Source: a virus. From it: a stretch of DNA of 64,000 nt. The position numbers and the translations under genes are program-made. The notes under the pieces were generated by a model. The model was not told where the DNA came from and ran no database searches. It saw only the letters and a list, made by a program, of their open reading frames with translations. Positions 49,140 to 57,540 of the stretch are shown here, piece by piece (position 1 is the stretch's first letter; every line of letters starts with the position of its first letter). The DNA lies in IMG/VR virus record IMGVR_UViG_3300042549_005931, positions 205,134-269,133 of that record; one strand, 5' to 3'.

Positions 49140-49247
49140 ATGAGAAATCAAAAAAAGAGAGATATCTCTCACGACCTTTCCCTCGATGTTATCGGTGTAA
49201 CTATCTTGGGTATGATTGTATGTATGTTCTTATCCTTAATCCTTTAA
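49140..49247 (+). CDS. 35-residue membrane peptide
   Basis: ATG 49140 sits in the conserved context AATGAAATG after a promoter. The peptide is MRNQKKRDI then a hydrophobic stretch to the end; the next gene starts 5 bases later. Confidence 0.5.
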   Translation: MRNQKKRDISHDLSLDVIGVTILGMIVCMFLSLIL

Positions 49248-49251
49248 TGTT

Positions 49252-49440
49252 ATGATGAATAGTTTAAAAAAATCTTTGTTGTTTGGTGGGGTAATCATAT
49301 CCTTTATTGGAATTTTATATCACGTTATCCAAATGATATCAACGAATGAGTTTGTTCATTTTGTATGTTTCTTTTTATGGATGGTTATTAGTGGTGGTCT
49401 TGTCCTATGGTTTGGTCACGAAGAAAATAAGTATTCTTAG
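49252..49440 (+). CDS. two-helix membrane protein
   Basis: The protein has 62 residues with hydrophobic segments at about 8-30 and 36-54 and a short charged end. Unknown; possibly a small ion or holin-type protein, or involved in exclusion. Confidence 0.6.
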   Translation: MMNSLKKSLLFGGVIISFIGILYHVIQMISTNEFVHFVCFFLWMVISGGLVLWFGHEENKYS

Positions 49441-49483
49441 TTCGATTTTTTGTGTTTAATTTTTGTTGTTAGCGATTTTTAAA

Positions 49484-49516
49484 AATCCCTCGGTCTTATA
49501 GGTCGGGGGATTTTTG
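49484..49516 (+). terminator. terminator
   Basis: ATCCCTCG...CGGGGGAT hairpin followed by a T-run ends the first early module. Confidence 0.7.
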
Positions 49517-49865
49517 TTTAAGGAGAATTCTCTACAAGGTTGTAAAGGTGAAAAACTTACCGGGACAATATACCCCGGTAACATATTTTCAGGAACCTGT
49601 TGGTGAGGTCATCGGAACCTTCCGATAGTGTAACGGGAACCTTCCGTAAATTACTCAACCTGGTAATGTTTATCACCCGGACGACCGGTTAATAATTTCT
49701 CAAAAAAAATGTAACCTGGTAATGTTTTCGTGAAGAGAAAAAGTTTTTTCTGTTTTCATTTTTCAACCTGGTAATGTTTTTAAACAAAAGGGGACGTCTG
49801 GTTTTTTTCTTATTTAGAATGAATATAAATTTCATGGGGGTATTGTGTATTCAAGATAAAATCGT

Positions 49866-49873
49866 TATATTTG
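49866..49873 (+). promoter_or_regulatory. early promoter core TATATTTG
   Basis: Same architecture as at 49109; the next gene starts 68 bases later. Confidence 0.55.
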
Positions 49874-49940
49874 TTCACGGTTTTAAAGTAAACCTCAACA
49901 TCGGAAATGGTTCCGAGTTGTCACTCTAATGTTTAATGTT

Positions 49941-50237
49941 ATGGTCTATACCAAAGAAATTATCCAAGAGAAGTTGTCATCAGACATTCGTTGGATTGAG
50001 AGAGGTGTTCTTGTTTTGTTCGGTCGTCAAACCGAGGATGAGAAATCTTCACAAGTTACCAAGTGGGAAAATGGTCGTGGGTTCAATAGTTCAGATAGTC
50101 GTTATCTGACTTATGTTTCAAAGTACCTAATGGGTGGTCGTCATCTATCGGGTAGACATCTTGAAAAGGTGTCCTTGAAGTTACCAAAGTATTGGAAACA
50201 GATTCAAGAAGAAATTCAATTAAAGGGGGGTAGTTAA
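49941..50237 (+). CDS. conserved phage protein
   Basis: The protein has 98 residues. I prefer the start at 49941 because it sits in the AATGTTATG context; an in-frame ATG lies 12 bases upstream. VYTKEIIQEKLSSDIRWIERGVLVLFGRQTEDE, then NGRGFNSSDSRYLTYVSKYLMGGRHLSGRHLEKV and LPKYWKQIQEE are hallmark words of a widely spread uncharacterised phage family. A terminator overlaps its stop. Confidence 0.75.
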   Translation: MVYTKEIIQEKLSSDIRWIERGVLVLFGRQTEDEKSSQVTKWENGRGFNSSDSRYLTYVSKYLMGGRHLSGRHLEKVSLKLPKYWKQIQEEIQLKGGS

Positions 50238-50250
50238 CCCCTCTTTTTTT
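50224..50250 (+). terminator. terminator
   Basis: AGGGG/CCCCT around the stop codon, followed by T7. Confidence 0.6.
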
Positions 50251-50711
50251 GTGTCTGAAGTGAAAACTTTACCGGGATGATAACTTATATGGTTTAAGGA
50301 ATTATCGTGTCTTAAATCAAAGATTCATCCTGGTAAAGTTTGTCTGGTTCTCATCTGGTTTTTTTTCTGTGTGTTTGGTAATGTATCCTGGTAAACTTTT
50401 GTTTATTTTCCGGTCCGGATGTAACCTTACATCTATTGGTAATACAACCTGGTAAAGTTTATGGGACGAGAAAAAAAATATCATAATATTCTTGTTTTAT
50501 ATACCGGTTTGCCCTACCTTTGTATTGTACCAAATGAGATAATGAAATGAAATAGTCGAAACACAAACTGACAAATAAAAAATAAAAGAAGGAGATGAGG
50601 TTGTTAAAGTTTACCGGGTTGAAAAAGCTTCACCGGTCAGGAACCCTCATAACTTTACCAGGATAAATCCGTCTAAGAAGAAAACAATCACACATTAAAT
50701 TTATAAAACGT
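50238..50711 (+). repeat. ACCGGGA element cluster
   Basis: This 0.47 kb gap holds TTTACCGGGAT (50268), inverted ATCCTGGTAAAGTTT (50326), two more CCTGGTAAA sites (50392 and 50451), TACCTTTG (50515, promoter core) and TTTACCGGG plus CTTTACCAGG (50608-50655). A 23-codon frame at 50594 has a GAAGGAG site but looks like a decayed remnant. No real gene. Confidence 0.65.
50515..50522 (+). promoter_or_regulatory. early promoter core TACCTTTG
   Basis: Fits TAnnTTTG and is followed by the AATGAAATG start context, but only a tiny frame follows. Confidence 0.5.
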
Positions 50712-51023
50712 ATGTATATTACCTTAACTAATTCAAAGTCAAAAAGAAAAACTATTATCAATTGGGGACAAGTTCATTCTTGTTATGAGTTGTTGGATAG
50801 AGAAACGAGAAGTAGAGTAACTAAGATTAACTTTAGTAAAGATAGTTACATCATTGTATCGGAGAAGTTGGAGGACATCCACAAACTATTAACGAAATTA
50901 AACTTTGGTTTATCCCAAGATGTTGAGTGGGATAGTGAACCGAATTTCGATGAGGTTATCGAAGATGAGTATAACACGAACCGTAGAGGAAATTACCGGG
51001 AACGTGATTACAATAGATTTTAG
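50712..51023 (+). CDS. hypothetical protein
   Basis: The protein has 103 residues: MYITLTNSKSKRKTIINWGQVHSCYEL, then INFSKDSYIIVSEKLEDIHKLL, and an acidic/Asn-Arg-rich C-terminus containing an embedded TTACCGGGA word (50993). Unknown. Confidence 0.65.
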   Translation: MYITLTNSKSKRKTIINWGQVHSCYELLDRETRSRVTKINFSKDSYIIVSEKLEDIHKLLTKLNFGLSQDVEWDSEPNFDEVIEDEYNTNRRGNYRERDYNRF

Positions 51024-51050
51024 ATTGTCAAAAGAGTAGTGTAGATTAAA

Positions 51051-51082
51051 AACCCTCAATCTTATAGGTTGGGGGTTTTTTG
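51051..51082 (+). terminator. terminator
   Basis: AACCCTCAA...TTGGGGGTT with a T-run. Confidence 0.75.
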
Positions 51083-51237
51083 TCGCCTTTAGAAAAAAGG
51101 TGTATTACACTATGGGGGTATTGTATTACACATAAGGGTCGTATTACGTATCCCGGTAAAATAAGGTACCAGGTCCTGACGGTCATGGTCTTGAAAATAA
51201 ATTTATTATGGAGTGTTGTATATTAAGAGAATAGTGT

Positions 51238-51245
51238 TATATTTG
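51238..51245 (+). promoter_or_regulatory. early promoter core TATATTTG
   Basis: Upstream element GTTGTATATTAAGAG, then GTTATATTTG; 22 bases before the gene start. Confidence 0.65.
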
Positions 51246-51267
51246 TGAGAACAAAATGATAAATGAT

Positions 51268-51585
51268 ATGAGAACTTTTTCAAGAACTTACTACACAGAG
51301 AAACTGAACATTACGATTAGAATAAAAAGAGATGAATTATGTTCGATGGGTTGTCGATTGACAATAAAAGATAGAATGAAAAGAGATTATTGGGGTATGG
51401 ATAGAATTGTTTATTCACAATTTTACAACGATAAGAAGATGTTTACAAAATATCGGAGACAAATGATTGAAACAAAAGTACCGGGAAAGGTGGTTAATGA
51501 AATCATTGACGATATTAAGATGAACCTTAGGTTTGAAAAAGTTGTGGTGTATCAACCAATCGAAACAAAAATGTTTTGGGATTAA
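51268..51585 (+). CDS. hypothetical protein
   Basis: The protein has 105 residues from ATG 51268, chosen because of the AAATGATATG context. It is basic and beta-rich (MRTFSRTYYTEKLNITIRIKRDEL). A TACCGGGAA word lies in the coding sequence (51478). Unknown. Confidence 0.65.
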   Translation: MRTFSRTYYTEKLNITIRIKRDELCSMGCRLTIKDRMKRDYWGMDRIVYSQFYNDKKMFTKYRRQMIETKVPGKVVNEIIDDIKMNLRFEKVVVYQPIETKMFWD

Positions 51586-51655
51586 TTACCGGGATTTTAT
51601 CCCGTATGAGGTTATCCCGGTAAATTAATGAACCGGGTCCTGACCCGGTCATGGT
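51584..51655 (+). repeat. ACCGGGA element pair
   Basis: ATTACCGGGATTTTATCCCG, then TATCCCGGTAAAT and ACCGGGTCCTGACCCGGT, an extended inverted set. Confidence 0.7.
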
Positions 51656-51712
51656 TGTTATTTAGAATCATTATAAATTTCATTGGGGTATTGTATATTA
51701 AATTAAAAGAGT

Positions 51713-51720
51713 TATATTTG
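51713..51720 (+). promoter_or_regulatory. early promoter core TATATTTG
   Basis: Preceded by TTATTTAGAATCATTATAAATTTCATTGGGG and TTGTATATTAAAT, modules seen before other early genes. Confidence 0.65.
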
Positions 51721-51741
51721 TATCAATTAAATGATAATGAT

Positions 51742-52551
51742 ATGAAACTAAATGACAAATCCTTAATTAATGTATTGGACAGTAAAGGGTTCAAAGAACA
51801 CCATTTATCGTGGACACAAAAAAATGTTGAGTATTTTTTTACTCACTATGATAAGTTCATGGAAAAATATGGTGATGATAATATTTTTGAGAATTTTTCT
51901 TGTAAAGAGTATTTTTATTCACAAAAAGTTACAAGAAGATTAATTTTTTCAAAAAAGTCTTTGAGTAATTTGGATAACTACCAAGTACCAAAAGAAATAA
52001 GAGTGGAAGTATTAAGAACATTACCTAATCGAGTGGACTTGATACAATTAAATAATGATGAAGTAGTAAAGTATGTAAAAACCGATAAAATGGTTTGTGT
52101 TACTTTTAATATCGAAGATAACCATACTAATGAAATCAAAACGTTTTTCTTTTCAATCAATTTAGAAACGGGTTATGTTTCGTATGATAATTACGATTAT
52201 CAAACTAATAGAGAGATTGAGTTTAATGAAATGAAAGAAAAGTATTACAACAAGTTTATGGTTGTGGTTACTTATTTGGAATTAACCCCCGTTACTTATT
52301 CAATCATTGAGGGTCAAAGAAGTTACGGAACAAAGAAAGAAGATAAGGTAAAGAACGAAACAAATAAACGTTTCATTATGGTAAAAACTAATTGGAACGT
52401 GGAAACAATTAGTCTATTCGATATTCATGTTCGAGGTCATTGGAGATTACAACCTCACGGAGTAGGTCGTTCACAATACAAGTACATCTACATTCAACCT
52501 TTTGAAAAAGGTATTACAAGAAGATTATCACAAAGAGAGTTGGTTTCGTAA
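51742..52551 (+). CDS. hypothetical protein
   Basis: The protein has 269 residues from ATG 51742 (AATGATATG context; the longer frame is rejected). A mixed domain with MVCVTFNIEDNHTNEIKTFFFSINLETGYVSYDNYDYQ and IMVKTNWNVETISLFDIHVRGHWRLQPHGVGRSQYKYIYIQPFEKG. Unknown; the last part recalls uncharacterised proteins of large phages. Confidence 0.68.
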   Translation: MKLNDKSLINVLDSKGFKEHHLSWTQKNVEYFFTHYDKFMEKYGDDNIFENFSCKEYFYSQKVTRRLIFSKKSLSNLDNYQVPKEIRVEVLRTLPNRVDLIQLNNDEVVKYVKTDKMVCVTFNIEDNHTNEIKTFFFSINLETGYVSYDNYDYQTNREIEFNEMKEKYYNKFMVVVTYLELTPVTYSIIEGQRSYGTKKEDKVKNETNKRFIMVKTNWNVETISLFDIHVRGHWRLQPHGVGRSQYKYIYIQPFEKGITRRLSQRELVS

Positions 52552-52566
52552 CCAACTTTTTTTTTG
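52538..52566 (+). terminator. terminator overlapping the stop codon
   Basis: AGTTGGTT-TCGT-AACCAACT then T8; the stop codon lies within the loop. Confidence 0.88.
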
Positions 52567-52581
52567 TCCTGAGATGGAACA

Positions 52582-52625
52582 ATTTACCGGGATGTTCTAA
52601 AAGTATTACGTCCCGGTAAACTAAT
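52582..52625 (+). repeat. ACCGGGA inverted pair
   Basis: TTTACCGGGATG (52583) and GTCCCGGTAAA (52610) in inverted arrangement. Confidence 0.7.
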
Positions 52626-52706
52626 TACCTGAGACTCATCTCAAGTTGGTCAAAAAAAAATTAAATTATTTTTTCATATTGTGTTGTATATTAATTTATT
52701 ATGACT

Positions 52707-52714
52707 TATATTTG
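52707..52714 (+). promoter_or_regulatory. early promoter core TATATTTG
   Basis: Upstream TTGTATATTAATTTATTATGACT and then CTTATATTTG; AATGAAATG start context follows. Confidence 0.65.
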
Positions 52715-52736
52715 TTCACACAAAACAAATAATGAA

Positions 52737-52940
52737 ATGGAAAAAGTTAATGTAGTCCAAACAAGGTACAAGAATCTCACTAATGGTATGAGAGGTACGT
52801 TCAAATTATCCGATGGTACACAAACCAAATTCGAGGTATTCGACAATGGGGAAGTGAAACAAACGGGTACAACCGAAGCTAATCTGTCGGTAACATTCCC
52901 ACACTTAATTGAGTTAGTTCACTTTTTCACCAACCAATAA
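52737..52940 (+). CDS. small hypothetical protein
   Basis: The protein has 67 residues from ATG 52737: MEKVNVVQTRYKNLTNGMRGTFKLSDG, then LSVTFPHLIELVHFF. A small beta-rich domain. Unknown. Confidence 0.6.
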   Translation: MEKVNVVQTRYKNLTNGMRGTFKLSDGTQTKFEVFDNGEVKQTGTTEANLSVTFPHLIELVHFFTNQ

Positions 52941-53033
52941 AAATGAAAAGTTTACCGGGGTGGTTAATAGAATTCATAGAATTCCTATTACTCTTATGTG
53001 TATTTATATCTTATTCAGTTAAACTTATCTATA

Positions 53034-53222
53034 ATGGAAAAGACACAACTAATCGGTAAGAGAATCCGAATCAATCACATGGACGACATGTTACCCGTAC
53101 CTGATGGGACAGAAGGGATAATTACCGGGATTGACGACATCGGACAAATACAAGTGAAATGGGATAATGGAAGTACCTTATCCGTAATAGATGATATTGA
53201 TGACTACGAAATCTTAAACTAA
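53034..53222 (+). CDS. DUF4314-like small protein
   Basis: The protein has 62 residues: MEKTQLIGKRIRINHMDDMLPVPDGTEGIITGIDDIGQIQVKWDNGSTLSVID matches the DUF4314 style (GxRIR...DPxxPxPxGTxGxV...IxVxWDNG). It contains the TTACCGGGA word in the ITG codons. Its stop overlaps the next start (TAATG). Confidence 0.8.
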   Translation: MEKTQLIGKRIRINHMDDMLPVPDGTEGIITGIDDIGQIQVKWDNGSTLSVIDDIDDYEILN

Positions 53223-53395
53223 TGAACGAACAATTTGTAAAATACATAATGGATATGTTAGAAACTTATCCACAACATAGAAACGATATTCGAGATTTGT
53301 TCAGACTTTGTAAGGACGAAATTAGGGAGGGTGGTTCCCCACAACACGAAATGGACTTATGTCGTAATGACATTGAGGAGTTGGTGAAGGGTTAG
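53222..53395 (+). CDS. small acidic protein
   Basis: The protein has 57 residues (MNEQFVKYIMDMLETYPQHRNDIRDLFRLCKDE...), coupled to the previous stop. Helical; unknown. Confidence 0.6.
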   Translation: MNEQFVKYIMDMLETYPQHRNDIRDLFRLCKDEIREGGSPQHEMDLCRNDIEELVKG

Positions 53396-53399
53396 AAAG

Positions 53400-53455
53400 T
53401 TTACCGGGATAAAGTCTGTATTACTTGTCCCTATCGTATTACATCCTGGTAATAT
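53400..53455 (+). repeat. ACCGGGA inverted pair
   Basis: TTTACCGGGATA and ATCCTGGTAATATTT. Confidence 0.7.
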
Positions 53456-53558
53456 TTTTCCCATCTCCTCGATGAGTGGAGTAAAAAAAATATATCATAT
53501 AATACTTGTTAATATTATAATTGTTTTATAATTTTACTAAACAAAAAATGATATTATA

Positions 53559-54056
53559 ATGAAAAAAAATCAATTAAAAGGTATTTTTACTGAATTAAAT
53601 GAAACTATCACACGTAAGAGTGCATTTAATTCTTTTATTGAAACGGAGAACATTTCAACCGATGTTACTTTGGAAATGTCAAGAATTGGTCTCATTCGTA
53701 AAAATGCATATAAACAATTACAAGAATTAAAAACTGATTATATCAATCTGATTAACGACAAGAAGGTTAAAGAATTGTTTGAGAAGTTTGAGAAGTTAGA
53801 AACTGCAATTGTCCAACATAGAAGTATATTAGCGACAGAAGTTAAATTGGGTTTAATAAATCAAAAGAGAGGTAGAAGTGAAACAAGTTACGTAATTGCT
53901 CGAGCACCCTTCTATCACCCAAACAAAGTGAAATCAGAAATTTCTGTGTATTTAGGTAAGACCGAAATTTTAGGTAATGATTTGGTAAAGTTATCCAATG
54001 ACAATGAGTTTATGAAGAGAGCTGAATTAGAATTGGTTTCATCAATGTTGCGTTAA
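53559..54056 (+). CDS. hypothetical helical protein
   Basis: The protein has 165 residues, mostly helical and charged (MKKNQLKGIFTELNETITRKSAFNSF..., QLQELKTDYINLINDKKVKELFEKFEKLETAI). A final part has the sequence YVIARAPFYHPNKVKSEISVYLGKTEIL. Unknown. Poor early promoter match upstream. Confidence 0.68.
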   Translation: MKKNQLKGIFTELNETITRKSAFNSFIETENISTDVTLEMSRIGLIRKNAYKQLQELKTDYINLINDKKVKELFEKFEKLETAIVQHRSILATEVKLGLINQKRGRSETSYVIARAPFYHPNKVKSEISVYLGKTEILGNDLVKLSNDNEFMKRAELELVSSMLR

Positions 54057-54072
54057 AGATATTGACAATAAA

Positions 54073-54120
54073 ACTTTACCGGGACAACGTCCCAATATAG
54101 TTACATCCTGGTAAAGTATT
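54073..54120 (+). repeat. ACCGGGA inverted pair
   Basis: CTTTACCGGGACAACG and ATCCTGGTAAAG. Confidence 0.7.
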
Positions 54121-54220
54121 TGGTGTCGTTACATCAGTCGGTTCTTCCTTATTTAGAATGATTATAAATTTCATTAAAGTATAAAAATATTTTAGGTTAT
54201 ATTAGTATAAGTCGTATTAA

Positions 54221-54829
54221 ATGACGACCTTTGTTAAGTCGATAATGACACAGAACCTTAAAAGTTTTAAAATGGAAACTTTAATGAATGAGAATGGTGT
54301 AATCACCAAAAATGATTTGGTCTTAATTACTAAGACACAAATGTTAGGTCTGTTTTTGGGAGTAACAAAACCCGAAATGATTAACTTGATAACGGAAACC
54401 AATGTAAAAACCAACAAAACGGGTAACCCCTATTACAAACAACTTGTGAAGAAGTCGAAGTGTAACTATTTGTTATGTTCGGATTATACTACAAGGGTAA
54501 ATAATAACCGAGTTAAAGAGGGTAAAGAAACGGATTTTGTTTCAGAAAAGTCAAGTGGTAAATTTCATATTTCCCCTTGTGTATTGATGGATGAAAAAAC
54601 ACAAACAAAACACTACCTAATGGTGGAGAGGTTTGTGGAGGTTAAACCAAAGGTTCAGTATTTTTTTAATGAAGAACCGATTGAGTTTGATATGTTCAAA
54701 CAATTCTTATCACCAATTAGTGAAAACAAATCACAAGGGTTGGATAGGAAAGTAATTGTAAATACTCCTTTGTTCGATTCGATTGTAGGATTCACTTTCA
54801 GAGGTCGTAAGTATAGTGTAATTGAGTAG
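54221..54829 (+). CDS. conserved phage protein
   Basis: The protein has 202 residues; an alternative start at 54272 (METLMNENG) is possible. TKTGNPYYKQLVKKSKCNYLLCSDYTTRVNNNRVKEGKETDFV, then FHISPCVLMDEKTQTKHYLMVERFVE is the pattern of a widely distributed phage family (NPY, VNxxRxxEG, YL). Role unknown. Confidence 0.78.
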   Translation: MTTFVKSIMTQNLKSFKMETLMNENGVITKNDLVLITKTQMLGLFLGVTKPEMINLITETNVKTNKTGNPYYKQLVKKSKCNYLLCSDYTTRVNNNRVKEGKETDFVSEKSSGKFHISPCVLMDEKTQTKHYLMVERFVEVKPKVQYFFNEEPIEFDMFKQFLSPISENKSQGLDRKVIVNTPLFDSIVGFTFRGRKYSVIE

Positions 54830-54860
54830 TTCGTTTTTTTCATAGTTTGGTGGTTAAAAG

Positions 54861-54888
54861 GGTAGGACAATGTTCTACCTTTTTTTTT
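54861..54888 (+). terminator. terminator
   Basis: GGTAGGA/TTCTACC with T9; the same hairpin recurs at 56178 and 57258. Confidence 0.85.
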
Positions 54889-54910
54889 GTCTGATGTTCT
54901 GAGATGGTAA

Positions 54911-54995
54911 AAGTTTACCGGGATAAGTTAAGTATTACACGGGGGACGAAGAAGACTGGAAAACTTTACCAGGATGGATTTGTCCCGGTAAATTT
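54911..54995 (+). repeat. ACCGGGA element cluster
   Basis: AAGTTTACCGGGATAAG, later AACTTTACCAGGATGG and TTGTCCCGGTAAA. Confidence 0.7.
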
Positions 54996-55111
54996 CCTAC
55001 CTGTCGTTACTGTGTCAGGATTTGTCAAAAAAAATTAAATCTTTTTTGGTATAAGTGTTGGAATTGTAATACCTATTTTGTAATTTAGATATGTCAAATA
55101 AAAACAATGAT

Positions 55112-55450
55112 ATGAATACGAAAACCGTTTACAATGTAATGAGAGGAATTGAACCTTTCACACAAAGAGAATTTGATGTTCACCAAACATTAAAAGTTCT
55201 AACCCACAACAAACTTATTTGGATAACGTGGGGAGTCAATCTTCGAAGTATCTGTGGACTTGAACGTAAGTGTCTTGTCTTCAAACCCAACGGACAATAT
55301 TTTAAAGACTTTGTCTGTGTAACTCTTGGATGGGATGATGTTTACCAGGTTCATTTTATGAACGACAAGTACAAAGTCGTTAAGTCAATTGAAGGTGTGT
55401 ACTTTGATATGTTGGTGGATGTGATTGACGGATACATTGAAACTCGATAA
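55112..55450 (+). CDS. hypothetical protein
   Basis: The protein has 112 residues from ATG 55112 (AATGATATG context). MNTKTVYNVMRGIEPFTQREFDVHQTLKVL, then WGVNLRSICGLERKCLVF and TLGWDDVYQVHFMNDKY. Similar to small conserved phage proteins; function unknown. Confidence 0.68.
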   Translation: MNTKTVYNVMRGIEPFTQREFDVHQTLKVLTHNKLIWITWGVNLRSICGLERKCLVFKPNGQYFKDFVCVTLGWDDVYQVHFMNDKYKVVKSIEGVYFDMLVDVIDGYIETR

Positions 55451-55515
55451 TTTACCGGGAGGAGAAATCCTCCCGTTAACAAGAGCTACGGTACCAAACT
55501 TTACCGGGATAAAAA
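55450..55515 (+). repeat. ACCGGGA element cluster
   Basis: ATTTACCGGGAGGAGAAATCCTCCCG and CAAACTTTACCGGGAT. Confidence 0.65.
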
Positions 55516-55543
55516 TAAGTTTTGTAAAATGAAATTAATGTTA

Positions 55544-55551
55544 TATCTTTG
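55544..55551 (+). promoter_or_regulatory. early promoter core TATCTTTG
   Basis: Fits TAnnTTTG; the gene starts 20 bases later. Confidence 0.6.
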
Positions 55552-55571
55552 TAACCCAAACAAATGACACA

Positions 55572-56153
55572 ATGAATATTAGAGAAGAAAGAATTGACAA
55601 TTACATTTTGAGATTATTTTATGATGAGAGTCCGACGAATCCTCGAGAGGACTACAATCTTACCAGGATGGTGTGTTTCCACAAGAGATACGACTTGGGG
55701 GATAGTCACGACTACAAACACGATGACTACGATAGTTGGGATGAGATGGAGAAGAACATTACCAGGATGGAGAACCCTATTGTTATCAAACCCTTGTATA
55801 TGTACGAACATGGTGGAGTTACTATTAAGACAAGTCCGTTTGGTGATAGATGGGATAGTGGTCAAATTGGTTTTGTCTTTATCCGTAAGGATGATGTACG
55901 GAATGAATTCTCAATCAAGAGATGTGGTCAGAACATGGTGGAGAGATGTGATGTATTACTTGAAGGGGAGGTTGACGTGTATGACAAGTACCTACAAGGA
56001 CAAGTATATGGGTATGAGATAGGTAAAATAAATGAAGATGGTCAGGAAGAAGGTTTAGAAAGATGTGGAGATTATCTTGATGAAGACCAATGTGTTCACG
56101 ATGGAATGGTATCATTGAATTGGTTTAAAGAAAATGAGAAAGTATTGGTTTAG
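55572..56153 (+). CDS. conserved phage protein
   Basis: The protein has 193 residues. MYEHGGVTIKTSPFGDRWDSGQIGFVFIRKDDV (about 76-108) matches the pattern found in many phages (xHxGxxIxTxPFxxxWDSGQxGF). The acidic start holds two TTACCAGGATGG words (55660 and 55759) in frame. Unknown function. Confidence 0.78.
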   Translation: MNIREERIDNYILRLFYDESPTNPREDYNLTRMVCFHKRYDLGDSHDYKHDDYDSWDEMEKNITRMENPIVIKPLYMYEHGGVTIKTSPFGDRWDSGQIGFVFIRKDDVRNEFSIKRCGQNMVERCDVLLEGEVDVYDKYLQGQVYGYEIGKINEDGQEEGLERCGDYLDEDQCVHDGMVSLNWFKENEKVLV

Positions 56154-56177
56154 GTTTTCCTTATTATTGTTTAAAAG

Positions 56178-56204
56178 GGTAGGACGATGTTCTACCTTTT
56201 TTTT
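56178..56204 (+). terminator. terminator
   Basis: GGTAGGA/TTCTACC hairpin and T9. Confidence 0.85.
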
Positions 56205-56245
56205 TGTATTACACTTGAGGAGTCTGAAGTCAGGACCTGAACCAA

Positions 56246-56283
56246 AAGTTTACCGGGATGAGATGTATTACCCCGGTAAAGTT
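56246..56283 (+). repeat. ACCGGGA inverted pair
   Basis: AAAAGTTTACCGGGATG and TACCCCGGTAAAGTT, spaced by 12 bases. Confidence 0.7.
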
Positions 56284-56368
56284 ATGAGTCGGAGAAAAAT
56301 TATTTGGTCTTCCAAAAAATAATTAAATTAATTTTTGACAAGTAGTAGGATATTAACTTACTATCAGT

Positions 56369-56376
56369 TATATTTG
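56369..56376 (+). promoter_or_regulatory. early promoter core TATATTTG
   Basis: Upstream AGTAGGATATTAACTTACTATCAGTTATATTTG. Confidence 0.65.
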
Positions 56377-56398
56377 TGAACATTTAAACAATAATGAT

Positions 56399-56644
56399 AT
56401 GTCAGTACAACAAAAAGAAATGATTGAAAAGTGGGACAAGGTTTCACAAGATGTTTTGAAAGGTAGAACTATTGTAGAAGTTCGTTACCTTAACGATGAG
56501 GAAATGGAAATGATGGGTTGGTATAATAGACCAATTTGTTTTTTCTTGGACAATGGTGTTAGTTGTATCCTATCATCTGATGATGAGGGGAACGATGGTG
56601 GAGTTTTATTCTACGGAGAAAATGGAGTGTTACCAACCCTTTAA
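56399..56644 (+). CDS. hypothetical protein
   Basis: The protein has 81 residues starting in AATGATATG context. MSVQQKEMIEKWDKVSQDVLKGRTIVEVRYLNDEEMEMMGWYNRPICFFLDNGVS; the last part is like small cyanophage-type conserved proteins. Unknown. Confidence 0.68.
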   Translation: MSVQQKEMIEKWDKVSQDVLKGRTIVEVRYLNDEEMEMMGWYNRPICFFLDNGVSCILSSDDEGNDGGVLFYGENGVLPTL

Positions 56645-56655
56645 ACAATAATGTT

Positions 56656-56871
56656 ATGTTAATTACAAGAACAAGTCAGATTTCAAGAACCGATTTTACA
56701 ATGGAGTTGGATATTACCTACGACCAATTGGATAGGATTAATAATCGTTACGAGACCAAAGAACTCATTCAGAACATTGTACCAAACTTGTCGAAGGAGG
56801 AACGGGAGTTTTTAATTACCGGGATAACCCCAAAAGAATGGAATGAATTGTTTAACCCAATTGATGTGTAA
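56656..56871 (+). CDS. hypothetical protein
   Basis: The protein has 71 residues (AATGTTATG context). Helical: MELDITYDQLDRINNRYETKELIQNIVPNLSKEEREFLITGITPKEWNELF. The embedded TTACCGGGATAAC word lies at ITGIT. Unknown. Confidence 0.65.
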   Translation: MLITRTSQISRTDFTMELDITYDQLDRINNRYETKELIQNIVPNLSKEEREFLITGITPKEWNELFNPIDV

Positions 56872-56872
56872 A

Positions 56873-57013
56873 ATGGAAGTTAAAATCGAAGACCTTATCA
56901 AATTACTTGAAGAACAAGTTAGTAAGGGAGTAACCAAAGTACAACTTAATGGTACTTTAATGTCCGAAGAGGATGGTAACTTAATTATTTTGTCCACCGA
57001 AAAACAAATGTAA
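56873..57013 (+). CDS. small hypothetical protein
   Basis: The protein has 46 residues: MEVKIEDLIKLLEEQVSKGVTKVQLNGTLMSEEDGNLIILS. Starts one base after the previous stop region; unknown. Confidence 0.6.
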   Translation: MEVKIEDLIKLLEEQVSKGVTKVQLNGTLMSEEDGNLIILSTEKQM

Positions 57014-57014
57014 A

Positions 57015-57230
57015 ATGAAAGTAGTATCAGTCCGTATTACAGAACAACCAAAAGACTTGTTCGACCCACTACCAAGAGTATTCGTAACAACCGAAGATGG
57101 TGTGGAACATTTCCTTTACCAATATTACCCCGATGAGATTAGTTTCACGGAGAGTGAGTTGATGGGATTAACATTAGAAGAGTGTGGTAGATTATATACC
57201 GAGAAAGATATTAGATATTTGAGGTCGTAG
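57015..57230 (+). CDS. hypothetical protein
   Basis: The protein has 71 residues: VVSVRITEQPKDLFDPLPRVFVTTEDGVEHFLYQYYPDEISFTESELMGLTLEECG. Similar wording is common in phage small proteins. It starts one base after the previous stop. Confidence 0.7.
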   Translation: MKVVSVRITEQPKDLFDPLPRVFVTTEDGVEHFLYQYYPDEISFTESELMGLTLEECGRLYTEKDIRYLRS

Positions 57231-57257
57231 TGGTTTTTTTGTTTGTGGTTATAAAAG

Positions 57258-57284
57258 GGTGGGACAATGTTCCACCTTTTTTTA
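57258..57284 (+). terminator. terminator
   Basis: GGTGGGA/TTCCACC with T7. Confidence 0.85.
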
Positions 57285-57316
57285 TGGACTGAAGTCAGGA
57301 ATCTTCTGAGATGGAA

Positions 57317-57415
57317 AAGTTTACCGGGATGGTGGAGTGTATTACGTCCTGGTAATGTTTGTCTGGCGCAGCTCTGGTCCATCAGGTTATTTATCCCGGT
57401 AAACTTATGAGTCAC
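57317..57415 (+). repeat. ACCGGGA element cluster
   Basis: Within the 0.3 kb gap 57231-57540: AAAGTTTACCGGGATGG, GTCCTGGTAATGTTT, and TTATCCCGGTAAACTT. No gene is seen; no clear TAnnTTTG core precedes the next gene. Confidence 0.7.
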
Positions 57416-57540
57416 AGAAAAATTCTTGGATGTTCCAAAAAAAATAATTGTTTTTTTTTCATATAACATTTGTAATTGTAATATTAATTGACTAATTTAG
57501 TGTTGTAGATAATGGTATCTACATTAACCCCTTTAATGTT

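Larger units (their letters stand above)
49441..49940 (+). repeat. intergenic element cluster
   Basis: This 0.5 kb gap holds a terminator, ACCGGGA (49558) and CCCGGTAA (49573) in inverted pairs, three CCTGGTAATGTTT copies (49655-49780), a TTATTTAGAATG...AAATTTCATGG module and the promoter TATATTTG (49866-49873). No gene is seen. Confidence 0.6.

Noticed and set aside
50594-50665. 23-codon frame with a GAAGGAG site
   Set aside because: Carries the repeat words in frame and has no protein-like features; likely remnant of a lost gene in the module.
55621-56022. 133-codon plus frame overlapping the 55572 gene
   Set aside because: The 55572 frame has the conserved WDSGQ words; the other is a shifted shadow rich in Arg and Thr.
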